Shown here in pieces: positions 42,940 through 51,629 of a stretch of 64,000 nt of DNA. The stretch covers positions 62,001 to 126,000 of the forward strand of contig CACWPM010000003.1 of assembly GCA_902762795.1 (NCBI GenBank), given 5' to 3'. The DNA comes from Fibrobacter succinogenes (GTDB lineage: Bacteria; Fibrobacterota; Fibrobacteria; Fibrobacterales; Fibrobacteraceae). Below the pieces are notes generated by a model. The model worked only from the letters and a program-made list of their open reading frames with translations, ran no database searches and was not told the origin of the DNA. A program made the position numbers and the translations under genes. Every line of letters starts with the position of its first letter. The first letter of the stretch is position 1.

Positions 42940-44071
42940 TTAACCTCTTTTGGATTTACCTTCTTCGATTGCCCCTTTGATTAGGATGGGGCAGATGTTC
43001 TTGATTTGCTGTTTAAGTTTTTCGTTTAGATTTTTACGAATATTGAATGCTTTGTAAATTTCGGCAATATTCTTTTGGGTTGTTATATCAGGTATCGGAA
43101 TTTTGTAATCACAGAGTGCGTTCCAATCAAAAGTCTCGCGAGCAGACCCCCAAGAGTTAAAACGAGCATAACGGTCAAACTCGGATCTAACAAAGAAAAG
43201 CATTAAATAATCGGAGTCAAGTTTAGAGTCGTCTTTTGGCCTAAAAACAATATAAGATGAAGAGACCAAGTAGGTGTCGTTTGTTGAATTAAGTGCAATC
43301 GTTATTTTATCACCATTTCTTGATGTGACAGGAACATATGCAAACGAATTACGAGACACCTGTAAATACGGATTCAAAGACACGCCCGTCATATCAGCCT
43401 TAGTTTCAATAAACTCTTTTTGAATTGAAACGCCTTTTACATCATCAACTGTTAATTTTCCACTTTCATTTCTCTTATCACTCTGCGATATGTATAATCC
43501 AATTTTCTCGCAGGGCATTTTGCGGCGGAGTTCTTCAATGTAGGCGTCGCAGGTGAGTTTCAGGTCATCAAGGCCTTTTTCATAAGCCTTTTGGTTTGCA
43601 CACATTGCATCATAGATATCAACATACTTCTGCTGTGTCGGGACATCGGGTATTTCAAACTCTAAGTCACAAAAGACATCCCAATCCAAATTTGCTCTTA
43701 CGCTACCGTCGCTATGAAACCATCCTAACCGATCTTTTTTCCTTTGAGAGAAAAAGCATAAAGAAGTATTCCGGCAAAATCTTTTCTTGATCAACTTCAA
43801 ATGTCGTATATGCCGGCGATACGATAACAGGTGAATCTTTCATAAACATGCTTATTCGAATACACTTATCTCGCCCCGTTTGCATGCCACTATATACAAA
43901 ACGATTCTTTCTAACAATTTTATATTTCGTGTTATCTAAATTTTCTGTATTTGCCACAGTAGGCATAAATTCTTTAAAAATATTTATGCCGTAAAAATCT
44001 GTTATTCCAAACGAATTTCTTTCATCAACCAATGAAATAACATCGCCAATTCGAATCTTACTTAATCCCAT
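42940..44071 (-). pseudogene. hsdS: Type I restriction S subunit, frameshifted at an A6 run
   Basis: The gene reads in two frames. The first (ATG 44071, MGLSKIRIGDVI) runs through target-recognition domain 1 to EYFFMLFLSKEK, then stops soon after. The second frame resumes at DRLGWFHSDGSVRANLDWDV, the central helix, then domain 2 (ending ARFNSWGSARETFDWN ...) and the final helix to SKRG. Removing one A from the six-A run at 43735-43740 (T-run on plus) joins them exactly. So HsdS is either inactive, phase-variable, or a sequencing error. It overlaps the hsdM end by 14 nt, and hsdR follows. Intact, it would be about 376 residues with two recognition domains. Confidence 0.85.
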
Positions 44072-45629
44072 ACCCAATCCCCTTGAACGCATTTACGAGC
44101 ATTTCTTGAGACTTGATTTCTTCGGCAATGACTTCTTGCATTTCCTTTTGGATCCGTTTCATCTCTTTCTTGTAATCGATATCCAAATCGTGGTCAATGA
44201 ACTCGATATACTTACTCGGAACAAGCGAATAATCCTTTTCAATGATTTCACTCATCGGGGCAGAGTAGCAATATTCCGCTTCGTCCTTGTACAAGTTTTT
44301 CCAATCAGGGGATTGCCAGTTGAAAAGAGTCTGCGCAATGCGTTGCTTGCTTTCTTCCGTTAAAAGGGTAAAGCCGTCTTCGTTTGCGCCACCATCACCA
44401 AGCTGGCGAGCATCAATGAACAAAATCTCGTTTTCGCGGTTGCGGAGCTTGACATTCTTGCCGTTGCGTTTTACGGTCTTTTCTTTCTTGTGATTGCCCA
44501 CAATCCAAAGCGTCACCGAAATATCCGTCGCATAGAACATATCTCGCGGCAACACGATAATTGCTTCTACCTTATGCTCTTCAATCAATTTCTTGCGGAT
44601 CTTGTATTCATCGCCATCGGCGTTCAATGCACCATTCGCCAAAAGGAAGGCTGCCGTCCCGTTATAGCTCAAGTGCGAAATCATGTGCAAAATCCACGCA
44701 TAGTTCGCATTGCTTACCGGCGGAACTTCGTAGCCCTTCCAACGGGCATCATTTTTCAACTCTTCTTCCGTTCGCCAGTTCTTCAGGTTGAACGGCGGAT
44801 TAGCCAAGATAAAGTCCGCCTTCAAGTCCTTGTGTTTGTCGTTCGTAAAGCTCGAAGCGTCGGTATCACCCAGGTTGCAATTCAAGCCGCGAATGGCCAG
44901 GTTCATTCGGGCAAGTTTATAAGTTTTGTCGTTCGACTCCTGACCATAAATGGTAATGTTCTTCTTATTGCCTTTGTGGCGCTTGATAAATTCGGCCGAC
45001 TGCACGAACATTCCACCCGAACCGCAGGCCGGGTCAAAAACGGAACCCGTATAGGGCTGCACGATTTCGGTCATCAGTTCGACAATATTCCCCGGCGTGT
45101 AGAACTCGCCTTTTTCGGACTTTGCCGCAATGCAGAACTTACGCAAGAAGTATTCGTAAACGCGACCGATTACATCGTCCGTTTCATCGGTGCTGTATTG
45201 CATCTTGTTGATTTCGTCCATCAGCGAAGAGAACTTGTTCGCCTCGATATGCAGGTCGCGATAGAAGCCTATCGGGAGAGCGCCCTTGAGCGAAGGATTG
45301 TTCTTTTCCATATTGTTGAACGCATCGTCAATCTGCTTGTAGATGTCGTTCTTCTTGGAATTCTTGAGCAAGTAGTTCCAGCAGTCCGTCTCTTCGAGAT
45401 AGAATACGTTTTCCTTGGAGTAAAAACGCGGATTGTTGACGAAATCCTTCGTATCTTCGTTTGCAAGGAGAGTCTGGCGTTGCGCTTCGAACTTGTCATA
45501 GGCGAACCGCAGGAACAATAGTCCCAACACGACGTTCACGTAATCCGTGGCACTCACGCTTCCGCGCAGCTTGTTACACGCAGCCCAAAGTCCCGCTTCG
45601 AGCGACACCTGCTTCTTTTCCTTCGCCAT
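44058..45629 (-). CDS. hsdM: Type I restriction-modification DNA methyltransferase M subunit
   Basis: A 523-residue N6-adenine methyltransferase. The N-terminal helical domain starts MAKEKKQVSLEAGLWAACNK. SAM-binding motif I lies in SVFDPACGSGGMFVQSAEF (~residue 200) and catalytic motif IV NPPF near residue 278 (ADFILANPPFNLKNW). ATG 45629 has GGAGAT upstream and is preferred over an upstream in-frame start. It heads the hsdM-hsdS-hsdR operon. If hsdS is off, both modification and restriction would be lost together. Confidence 0.94.
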   Translation of the reverse strand: MAKEKKQVSLEAGLWAACNKLRGSVSATDYVNVVLGLLFLRFAYDKFEAQRQTLLANEDTKDFVNNPRFYSKENVFYLEETDCWNYLLKNSKKNDIYKQIDDAFNNMEKNNPSLKGALPIGFYRDLHIEANKFSSLMDEINKMQYSTDETDDVIGRVYEYFLRKFCIAAKSEKGEFYTPGNIVELMTEIVQPYTGSVFDPACGSGGMFVQSAEFIKRHKGNKKNITIYGQESNDKTYKLARMNLAIRGLNCNLGDTDASSFTNDKHKDLKADFILANPPFNLKNWRTEEELKNDARWKGYEVPPVSNANYAWILHMISHLSYNGTAAFLLANGALNADGDEYKIRKKLIEEHKVEAIIVLPRDMFYATDISVTLWIVGNHKKEKTVKRNGKNVKLRNRENEILFIDARQLGDGGANEDGFTLLTEESKQRIAQTLFNWQSPDWKNLYKDEAEYCYSAPMSEIIEKDYSLVPSKYIEFIDHDLDIDYKKEMKRIQKEMQEVIAEEIKSQEMLVNAFKGIGYGIK

Positions 45630-45708
45630 AACATCTCCAAGCAAAAGTGGCGAAATCCATCCTCATTTGCACGGAGACCTTGGCCCAAGATGTCGCAAAA
45701 ACAAAAAA

Positions 45709-45788
45709 GGCGTGGAGTCGCTTAGCGTGCCTATCATCGCTGCGGGCTACCACACCCTTTCGTACAATAAGCACAAACGACCCACGCC
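45709..45788. repeat. Hairpin-forming intergenic element upstream of hsdM
   Basis: GGCGTGGAGTCG (45709-45720) pairs with CGACCCACGCC (45778-45788) with one bulged base; A-run precedes the left arm. The ~57-nt interior includes GCGGGCTACCACACCCTTTCG. It lies 80 bp upstream of the hsdM start. It may be a repeat element or a small structured RNA; I cannot identify it. Confidence 0.5.
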
Positions 45789-46010
45789 CCAGATGGGACG
45801 TAAAGTGGTAGTTTCAGCGATAAGAATAAGAGACGAATCTCAAAATTTTCCGGTCGCCCCATGCCGGGTGGCAAAGGGCTATGTCAATGATAATATAAGT
45901 AAAAAGACAAGACTTCATCTGAAATTGCTAGTCTTATATGCGAAATTTGCTTATATGTCGGTTAAAATCAAAAAAGTCTTGAATAAATTTAAGTGATGGG
46001 TGTTCATTTT

Positions 46011-46139
46011 TTTATCGCCGACGAAAATCAGAAATCGGCGATAAATCGGTGATAAATATGAAAAACGGCGATAAAAAGTGGCGATAAACGCGGAAAGCGG
46101 CGATAAAAAATGGCGATAAATCTCAAAAATGGCGATAAA
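46011..46139. repeat. Iteron-like array of GGCGATAAA boxes with 32-bp period
   Basis: Seven direct copies of GGCGATAAA (second is GGTGATAAA) start at 46037, 46048, 46067, 46080, 46099, 46112 and 46131. From 46048 the spacing alternates 32-bp sets (19 + 13). One inverted copy, TTTATCGCC, lies at 46011-46019 and can pair with the first direct copy. Between the hsdM promoter side and the 3' end of an Rpn gene. A 67-codon reading frame across the array is a by-product of the repeats. Confidence 0.9.
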
Positions 46140-46200
46140 ATGATTGCTAAACATGTTAGAAAATCCACAGCATGTTACCGTGGATTTTCCAAATGAGTTT

Positions 46201-47106
46201 TTAGCGTTGCGCTCTACGCTTTTGGATTTCGTCTACCGGGAAACCTGAAATGACGGCTATTTCCTCGTCCGTAAATTTATTGTTTGCGAGCATGGCGTCA
46301 ACCATTTCGAGCTTGGTATCTTTAATCTTGGCTTCAAGTTCTTCTTCTTCGACTTCGGCAATAGACTTGTAGCCGTAAACTTCGCTGCATTTCTTGAAAT
46401 CCATTTTGAACTGCTCCTTGGCATCGCCCTTGAACCAATGTTTCAAATATATAAAAGTTTGAGTGAGAAAGTCTTCAGCCTCTTCGCGGGGGAGTGACTT
46501 GAGTCCCGCCATGGCTGGCTTCAAGTATTTCTTTAGTTTTTCCCCATTAAAAACGTACTTCAACGCAACTAATGCAAGTGCAATTTTTGGCGAAATCATC
46601 GAGATTTCAAAGTCTTCGAAAATTTCACTCACGTCAACGACTTCCAGTAAAAATGGTAATCCAATCTTGTGGTAGTATTCAGGATAATTCGGGTACATGA
46701 CTTCTTTTTCGATGTGGTAGGGATCTTTTCCGTTATACAACACGATGGCTACAGTCGGAATATTCTTCTGATTGCGAAACATAATCTGAAACCAGTATTT
46801 GACCAGCTGCGGGATAATTCCCGTTTCAGGATAACTCTTGTGTTCTTCGATAATGCCGACCAGAAGTTCGGCTTGCTTGGGTTCATCGCTATCGAGTTTT
46901 ACGGTAAATGCTAGGTCGCCATCGCCATGAGTTGCGGTATCGCTGAACGCTTCAGAAATCTCTTGTAGTGTGTCAAGATTTACCGTCGCAAGAAATTGTG
47001 CGAGATTGTTGTTTTTCCGTGATGCAAGTCGAAGAAGTTCTGCGGTTCGAGCAGGGTCTTTAAGCACTGAGCGAACATAAGAGTCATGAGAGAATTTTTG
47101 AGTCAT
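46201..47106 (-). CDS. Rpn/PD-(D/E)XK nuclease family 'transposase'
   Basis: A 301-residue protein of the Rpn (PF04754-type) family: [20 protein letters not shown] at the N terminus, then the core [14 protein letters not shown]...[30 protein letters not shown], and a helical C terminus ending [19 protein letters not shown]. The Asp plus Glu-x-Lys-like residues (D of DLAF, E-H-K of EEHK) fit a PD-(D/E)XK site. It would be a DNA nuclease involved in recombination. It is divergent from the family member at 2823-3830 in the N-terminal half. AGGAGG-like Shine-Dalgarno upstream (47114-47119). Borders the GGCGATAAA array. Confidence 0.85.
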   Translation of the reverse strand: MTQKFSHDSYVRSVLKDPARTAELLRLASRKNNNLAQFLATVNLDTLQEISEAFSDTATHGDGDLAFTVKLDSDEPKQAELLVGIIEEHKSYPETGIIPQLVKYWFQIMFRNQKNIPTVAIVLYNGKDPYHIEKEVMYPNYPEYYHKIGLPFLLEVVDVSEIFEDFEISMISPKIALALVALKYVFNGEKLKKYLKPAMAGLKSLPREEAEDFLTQTFIYLKHWFKGDAKEQFKMDFKKCSEVYGYKSIAEVEEEELEAKIKDTKLEMVDAMLANNKFTDEEIAVISGFPVDEIQKRRAQR

Positions 47107-47145
47107 TGATTAACCTCCTGATAAGTTTAGAGGCTCTAATCTACA

Positions 47146-47241
47146 ATGGCGAATCTCAAAAAAGTGAAGCTTTGCAAATTTTGCAATCAACCGTTAGCAA
47201 AAACGTTCATTTTGTCAACTGTAGGTGGCGTGTTTTTTTAA
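47146..47241 (+). CDS. Possible 31-residue CxxC microprotein (uncertain)
   Basis: A short frame, ATG 47146 to TAA 47241, encodes a basic start, a CKFC motif and a short hydrophobic end (FILSTVGGVFF). It sits just upstream of the 62-residue zinc-ribbon membrane protein and has a similar layout (CxxC then GVGG-like hydrophobic segment), so it may be a decayed third copy. No good Shine-Dalgarno. I cannot show it is expressed. Confidence 0.25.
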   Translation: MANLKKVKLCKFCNQPLAKTFILSTVGGVFF

Positions 47242-47329
47242 ATCCGTAATCCCCACTACTCTCATTTAAAAAATTTTGGTATTTTGCAAAGACTTCTAAG
47301 CCCACTCCCAAAAAATTAGGAGTTTGTCT

Positions 47330-47518
47330 ATGCTTCAGAAATTGTGGAATAAATGCAAAAAATGCGGCTGCGATAAAGCTTACGACTCTGAAAAACTTTG
47401 CGAATCGTGCAAAGAAAAGCGTCGCGAATTTTGGAGCGATATCAAGAAGATTGTGGGTGTAGGCGGTGCCGCCTTTTTAGTGCTTATTGCTGGCGGCAAA
47501 TTGACGAAAAAATCCTAA
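47330..47518 (+). CDS. 62-residue zinc-ribbon/single-TM small protein, copy 1
   Basis: The protein has a CKKCGC...CESCKEK four-cysteine ribbon (two CxxC pairs about 16 residues apart), a charged hinge (RREFWSDIKK) and a C-terminal hydrophobic segment IVGVGGAAFLVLIAGG ending in KLTKKS. It is probably a small membrane-anchored zinc protein with the ribbon in the cytoplasm. AGGAG at 47318-47322 supports ATG 47330. Its end overlaps the 3' end of the convergent DUF4419 gene by 4 nt. A near-identical paralog is encoded at 49356-49544. Function unknown. Confidence 0.75.
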   Translation: MLQKLWNKCKKCGCDKAYDSEKLCESCKEKRREFWSDIKKIVGVGGAAFLVLIAGGKLTKKS

Positions 47519-48591
47519 TTTCTTTCTCTTGTCAGCGCGTATCCGCGGATGGTTTTCAATCGCTTTGTTTTCGGGTCGATGGTCACGCCCCAGAATCCGG
47601 TGGATAGTAGTAAGTAAATTTCCTTGCCAAGATGTTTCCATGTAATGAAAACATCGTTTTTCCCGGCTGAAATGTCTTTGTATTGGATTTGTTCATCCCA
47701 ATTGGTTCTGTGTTCCTGTTCTCCATTGACAATGTAGGGGAAGAATTTTGTTATCCATCCGTTGATGTGCGGGGTAGCTCCGCAACTGAGATCCTCCGGA
47801 AAATATTTGTAGATTCCCCTCCAGAATTTCATGTTAATCTTGTTGTTGAAAGTCTGGATAAATTCATTTAGAATCGGATCGAGTTGTTCAGCCCACCAGG
47901 GCATGTCAAAAATATTCGCTAGTTTATCGAATGAATCTTTCAGTTTTTGCCAATCTCGCTTTTTTCCTTTGATGATAATTTGGGGAATCCCGCACAAAGT
48001 GTGTATGGAGTAAGAGTAATATTCCGAGCTGATGGCCATGAGCGTTGCTTTTGCAACGAACTTGTCAATTGCAGTGGATGTTGAAAAGTCGATGTCGAAT
48101 GAACTTCTTGTCTCTTCTGGGAGTTTTTGGTAAAGTGAATCGTATATTTGTGCAATGTTCTTTTTCCATGCGCTGGGTGGTGAATGCAAAGTAAGGGCGT
48201 TGTCGTTTATGACAAGATTTGTGTCCGCCTCGTTTTTTACGAATTTATCTTTAAATTTATCGCGGTTGTATTTGACATGCAGGCGGATTCCATCCATAAT
48301 CAAAAGCCAAATGTCATCGGGATAAATCTCGATAGAGTGATGATTCGCAAAAGCGGTCCCGACCATGGCAACAAAAGGGTGTGGAAATTTGTAATCATCG
48401 ATGTATAAATCCTGGATAAACTTTTTGTCTGTACGTTCTTCTAGGAGAACTTGCTGACCATCAAAATCCATGATTTCGTTCATGGCGTATTTGGGTATTT
48501 TTTCCTTGATTTTTTTTTCTTTGACGATTGAGTCCGCTGCGGCGGTTCCAAGTCCGACCGCCAAAAGCAAGATGAAAATAAATTTATTCAT
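47515..48591 (-). CDS. Exported DUF4419-like protein
   Basis: A 358-residue protein; MNKFIFILLLAVGLGTAAAD is a Sec signal peptide. The body shows the DUF4419 pattern: HPFVAMVGTAFANHHSIEIY followed by PDDIWLLIMDGIRLHVKYN, and later a Trp/Gly-rich segment SCGATPHINGWITKFFPY. DUF4419 proteins have no established biochemical role. ATG 48591 is preferred over the longer start at 48675 because it places the signal peptide at the N terminus. It follows the lipoprotein gene ending at 48608 by only 16 nt, so they are probably one operon. Confidence 0.75.
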   Translation of the reverse strand: MNKFIFILLLAVGLGTAAADSIVKEKKIKEKIPKYAMNEIMDFDGQQVLLEERTDKKFIQDLYIDDYKFPHPFVAMVGTAFANHHSIEIYPDDIWLLIMDGIRLHVKYNRDKFKDKFVKNEADTNLVINDNALTLHSPPSAWKKNIAQIYDSLYQKLPEETRSSFDIDFSTSTAIDKFVAKATLMAISSEYYSYSIHTLCGIPQIIIKGKKRDWQKLKDSFDKLANIFDMPWWAEQLDPILNEFIQTFNNKINMKFWRGIYKYFPEDLSCGATPHINGWITKFFPYIVNGEQEHRTNWDEQIQYKDISAGKNDVFITWKHLGKEIYLLLSTGFWGVTIDPKTKRLKTIRGYALTRERN

Positions 48592-48607
48592 GACCTGATA
48601 TATAGGT

Positions 48608-49216
48608 TTATTTCTGGGCCGTTTTTTCGTCAACGCTTTCGATTGTGGAAACAATCCATTTTTTAACGTTTTCATCGGATCTTGTCGGAGCGGTCATTTC
48701 TACGGCCACAAAATTTCTTTGGGGCGTTATGCGGAGCGCTACGCAATGAATGACATCGGGATCCTTGGGATAATGGCAACTGTAACCGTAGTTGAGTTCG
48801 TTGTTGTAGATTGCATCTTCTTTTGTTGTTGATGGGTAGAAATTCGTGAGAACGTATTTGATGTAAAAGTCGATATATTCCGGGTCGTTCAAGTTTTCTG
48901 CAGGGTGAAAGTTTGTATCGGCTTTCATAAACCTTGGTGCCATTGCCCTAATTCTTGTAATGACGTCGTCTTTGATAAATGTAAACGCGGAGAGGCTTCT
49001 TTCATAAGTGTAAATAGGGGTTGAGTATTTGTATTCGTGATGCTTGTAGATGAAATTGAGGTCAATTTCTGTGGGTACTGGAATTTCGGTATGGAGGTAC
49101 AGGTTGCCCGTCAAGAAACGATAGTTTGTATATGAAGGGTTGCTGCTGCCGGATCCTGCACAGCCCGCAAAAAACAGGGCAAAAGTAAAGGTGATGTAAA
49201 AGATTAATTTTTTCAT
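48608..49216 (-). CDS. Lipoprotein of unknown function
   Basis: A 202-residue predicted lipoprotein: MKKLIFYITFTFALFFAGC with lipobox FAGC. The mature protein is rich in aromatic and charged residues (YIDFYIKYVLTNFYPSTTKE) and ends with ENVKKWIVSTIESVDEK. No known domain is recognised. AAAGGAG precedes the ATG (minus strand). It is upstream of and close to the DUF4419 gene, and both are flanked by the two copies of the small zinc-ribbon gene, so the four genes may form one repeated neighbourhood. Confidence 0.78.
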   Translation of the reverse strand: MKKLIFYITFTFALFFAGCAGSGSSNPSYTNYRFLTGNLYLHTEIPVPTEIDLNFIYKHHEYKYSTPIYTYERSLSAFTFIKDDVITRIRAMAPRFMKADTNFHPAENLNDPEYIDFYIKYVLTNFYPSTTKEDAIYNNELNYGYSCHYPKDPDVIHCVALRITPQRNFVAVEMTAPTRSDENVKKWIVSTIESVDEKTAQK

Positions 49217-49355
49217 AAAACTCCTTTTTATTTGAAAATAATATAAAAATATCCTTTTGCTTAAAAATAACCCTTGATATTGTTTAGTTTTTGTGTGGCT
49301 AAAAATCTATTTTAAAGAAAAGACTCTGTCAATTGAATCATCAAGGGAATTTTCT

Positions 49356-49544
49356 ATGGCTCAAAAATTGTGGAATAAATGTAAAAAATGTGGTTGCGAT
49401 AAAACCGAAGATTCCGAAAAGCTTTGCGAGGCATGCAAAGAAAAACGTCGCGAATTTTGGAGCGATATCAAGAAAATTGTGGGCGTTGGCGGTGCTGCCT
49501 TTCTGGTGCTTATCGCGGGCGGCAAATTAACGAAAAAAACTTAG
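49356..49544 (+). CDS. 62-residue zinc-ribbon/single-TM small protein, copy 2
   Basis: It is almost identical to the protein at 47330-47518: CKKCGC...CEACKEK, RREFWSDIKKIVGVGGAAF, ending KLTKKT. Differences are confined mainly to the first residues and the inter-ribbon loop (TEDSEKLCEA against YDSEKLCES). ATG 49356 is used: an in-frame start at 49293 adds residues not shared by copy 1. AAGGGAA lies upstream. High conservation at the protein level with silent changes at the DNA level suggests both copies are under selection. Confidence 0.72.
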   Translation: MAQKLWNKCKKCGCDKTEDSEKLCEACKEKRREFWSDIKKIVGVGGAAFLVLIAGGKLTKKT

Positions 49545-49751
49545 ATAAGTTGTTCAAAACTTTACCGTTTTTCATCCACTAGCAAAATACGGCGATGGCG
49601 GAGAGGTTCCGATCATAAGCGCATATGAAAGTATTGTTCATTCAAACATCTTGAGTTTGTTTGCTGAATGACAAAAAGATATCTGCTTGTTGAGAATGTT
49701 TATCCGCTAACTTTCGTTTTTTATGGTGCTAAAATCGCGTTTTAGTGAATT

Positions 49752-49766
49752 GTATCATAATGATAC
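49752..49766 (+). promoter_or_regulatory. Palindromic site upstream of the CBM gene
   Basis: GTATCAT-a-ATGATAC is a perfect 7+1+7 palindrome about 75 bp upstream of the -35 box, within a 350-bp A/T-rich spacer otherwise without visible genes. Two AAATCGCG words flank it (49732 and 49770 regions). It is a candidate activator or repressor site. Related but different dyads (GATACG-gtg-CGTATC near 52961) lie upstream of the TIGR02147 gene. Confidence 0.35.
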
Positions 49767-49839
49767 GCTCAAATCGCGAAAAAAAACGTAACATGACAGA
49801 ATTTTATGGAAAAGAGGCAAATGTGAGCAATTTATATGC

Positions 49840-49868
49840 TTGACATGGGGTGTTCTTGAAGTTAAATT
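49840..49868 (+). promoter_or_regulatory. Promoter of the CBM protein gene
   Basis: A consensus TTGACA (49840-49845) and a TAAATT (49863-49868) are separated by 17 nt; the leader to ATG 49893 would be under 20 nt and contains the strong Shine-Dalgarno GGAGGAA. Confidence 0.65.
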
Positions 49869-49892
49869 ATATTTCAACTAATTGGAGGAACA

Positions 49893-51410
49893 ATGGATAA
49901 GAAAATCCTATTTACGCTGTGTGCAACTGCCACTATGGCTTCTGCTCAGACCACTGCAAACATCGACGATTTCGAAGACGGAAACGGCTTGGCTAGCACT
50001 GGTACTGACGATGCTTGGTACGCCTATAACGATAAGAACGACAAGGGCGCTTCTTCTTACACGAATACGGAAGATCAGTATGGTCTTGTCGTTGTGTTGG
50101 AAGAGGCTGCTGCAGGTGGTTCTAAGTATGGTGCCGGCTTGACGGGCATTAATCTTGATCAGGGTGACAATGAGTACGATCCGTACGTGGTTCTTGGTTT
50201 GAATGTTGCTGGAGGTCTTTCTGGCTGCACTTCGATTTCTTATAAGTACAAGGGCGCCGGCCATAATTTCAAGGCCGTGATGGATGGTGACGAAACGGGC
50301 TCGTTGACTAAATACAACAGACATTATAAGGCTGTTCCTGGCAGCACTAGCTGGAGCACGGCTACTATTCCGGTATCGTCACTTGCTCAAGATAAGGGCT
50401 GGGGTACTACTGTAGCCTTGAAAATGGCTAACGTTGTGCAACTTGCTTGGGAAGTCAAGGGCGAAGCAACATCTAATTATCTCTACATCGATGATGTGAA
50501 CTGTGCCGGCTATGCTGGTGGTGGTTCTTCGAATCCTGGTGGCTCGACTAACCCTGGTGGCGGTAAGACGCCGTCTGGTACGACAACCGTTATTGACGAC
50601 TTTGACGACGCCAATACTACTGCTGAGAGTCTGGGCAAGAAGGCTTATTGGTACTTGTATGCAGCCGGTGGCTCGTTTACCAATACGCAGGATGCTCATG
50701 AATCCTGGGATATGATTGTTACGGAAGGTACTAATTCTTATGCTGCGATGAAGGGTATTTCCGGTATCGCTTCGGGTGATACGACTTATCCGTCCGTAGG
50801 CATGGAAGTCGCCTTTGATGTTGGTGTTCTTTCTAATTGCACTGCAGTGCAGTATGATTACAAGGGTTCCGGCCATCACATGCGTGCTTCTGTAACTGGA
50901 GTTAAGGCTGACAACGGTTATGAACATGTCGCTCCGAATCAAAATGCATCTACAGGTTGGAAAACAGTGACTGTTTCTACTATGGAACAGCCGGAATGGG
51001 TTGCAGACGCAGCTCCGAGCAGCATTAAGGCTTTCTCTTGGGCTGCTGTTTCCAAGTTGACGTGGGTTGTCGATGAAAAACTCACTGCAGCGAACATTGG
51101 AACCGAATTGGATATTGACAATGTGAAGTGCGTGGGCACCCTTAAGTCCAACGTGGGTATCGCAGGCGTTAAGGCTCCAGCCGCTTTCAAGGCTACGGTT
51201 TTGGGTAACACGTTGCATATGACGGTTGCTAAGGCCGGTCTCGTGAAAGTTCAGGTGTTCGATATGATGGGTCATGTTGTCGAAAGCCATAGTGAAAAAA
51301 TGGCCGCAGGTAACTTCGCTCATACATTCAATGCCGTTGCGAATGGATCCTATGTGGTTCGTGTGCAGCAGGGTTCTGCTGTCAACACCATGAAAATGCA
51401 GGTAAAGTAA
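49893..51410 (+). CDS. Secreted protein with two CBM11-like domains and a C-terminal sorting-like domain
   Basis: A 505-residue exported protein. Signal peptide MDKKILFTLCATATMASAQ. Domain 1 (~20-205) starts with the CBM11-type IDDFEDGNGLAS and ends YLYIDDVNC; a Gly/Ser/Asn/Pro linker follows (~208-230). Domain 2 (~233-415) repeats the pattern (IDDFDDANTT...ELDIDNVKC). The last ~80 residues (GLVKVQVFDMMGHVVESHSE...SYVVRVQQGS) resemble the C-terminal beta-sandwich of type-IX-like sorting domains in Fibrobacter and Bacteroidota. No catalytic domain is seen, so a binding role on beta-glucan or cellulose is inferred. Strong promoter and Shine-Dalgarno suggest high expression. Confidence 0.85.
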   Translation: MDKKILFTLCATATMASAQTTANIDDFEDGNGLASTGTDDAWYAYNDKNDKGASSYTNTEDQYGLVVVLEEAAAGGSKYGAGLTGINLDQGDNEYDPYVVLGLNVAGGLSGCTSISYKYKGAGHNFKAVMDGDETGSLTKYNRHYKAVPGSTSWSTATIPVSSLAQDKGWGTTVALKMANVVQLAWEVKGEATSNYLYIDDVNCAGYAGGGSSNPGGSTNPGGGKTPSGTTTVIDDFDDANTTAESLGKKAYWYLYAAGGSFTNTQDAHESWDMIVTEGTNSYAAMKGISGIASGDTTYPSVGMEVAFDVGVLSNCTAVQYDYKGSGHHMRASVTGVKADNGYEHVAPNQNASTGWKTVTVSTMEQPEWVADAAPSSIKAFSWAAVSKLTWVVDEKLTAANIGTELDIDNVKCVGTLKSNVGIAGVKAPAAFKATVLGNTLHMTVAKAGLVKVQVFDMMGHVVESHSEKMAAGNFAHTFNAVANGSYVVRVQQGSAVNTMKMQVK

Positions 51411-51492
51411 AGACTCTAATGCGGCTGGATTGCCCTGAGCAACGTCGAAGGGCATCGGCACTAGCTGGCTTTATCAGTTGCTGAAAATTTGT

Positions 51493-51522
51493 CCCGGCTC
51501 GAATGGAGTCGGGGCTTTTTTT
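51493..51522 (+). terminator. Terminator of the CBM gene
   Basis: CCCGGCTC (51493-51500) pairs with GAGTCGGG (51506-51513, one G-T) around a 5-nt loop and is followed by a run of seven T. Confidence 0.88.
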
Positions 51523-51551
51523 ACGAGCTGAGAAAGTTACGAATCAAAAAA

Positions 51552-51582
51552 GCGCCGGAAATTTATCCGGTGCCATTTTTTT
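51552..51582. terminator. Second, bidirectional terminator-like hairpin
   Basis: GCGCCGGA (51552-51559) pairs with TCCGGTGC (51566-51573); A-run before and T-run (51576-51582) after allow function on both strands. Confidence 0.75.
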
Positions 51583-51629
51583 AAGCGAAGAACCGTGCGT
51601 CTCGAGGCTGCTCTTGGTAGTTGCGCGAG

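Noticed and set aside
45951-46154. Minus-strand 67-codon frame rich in Tyr/Arg/Phe across the GGCGATAAA array
   Set aside because: The peptide simply reflects the 32-bp DNA repeat; no ribosome-binding site.
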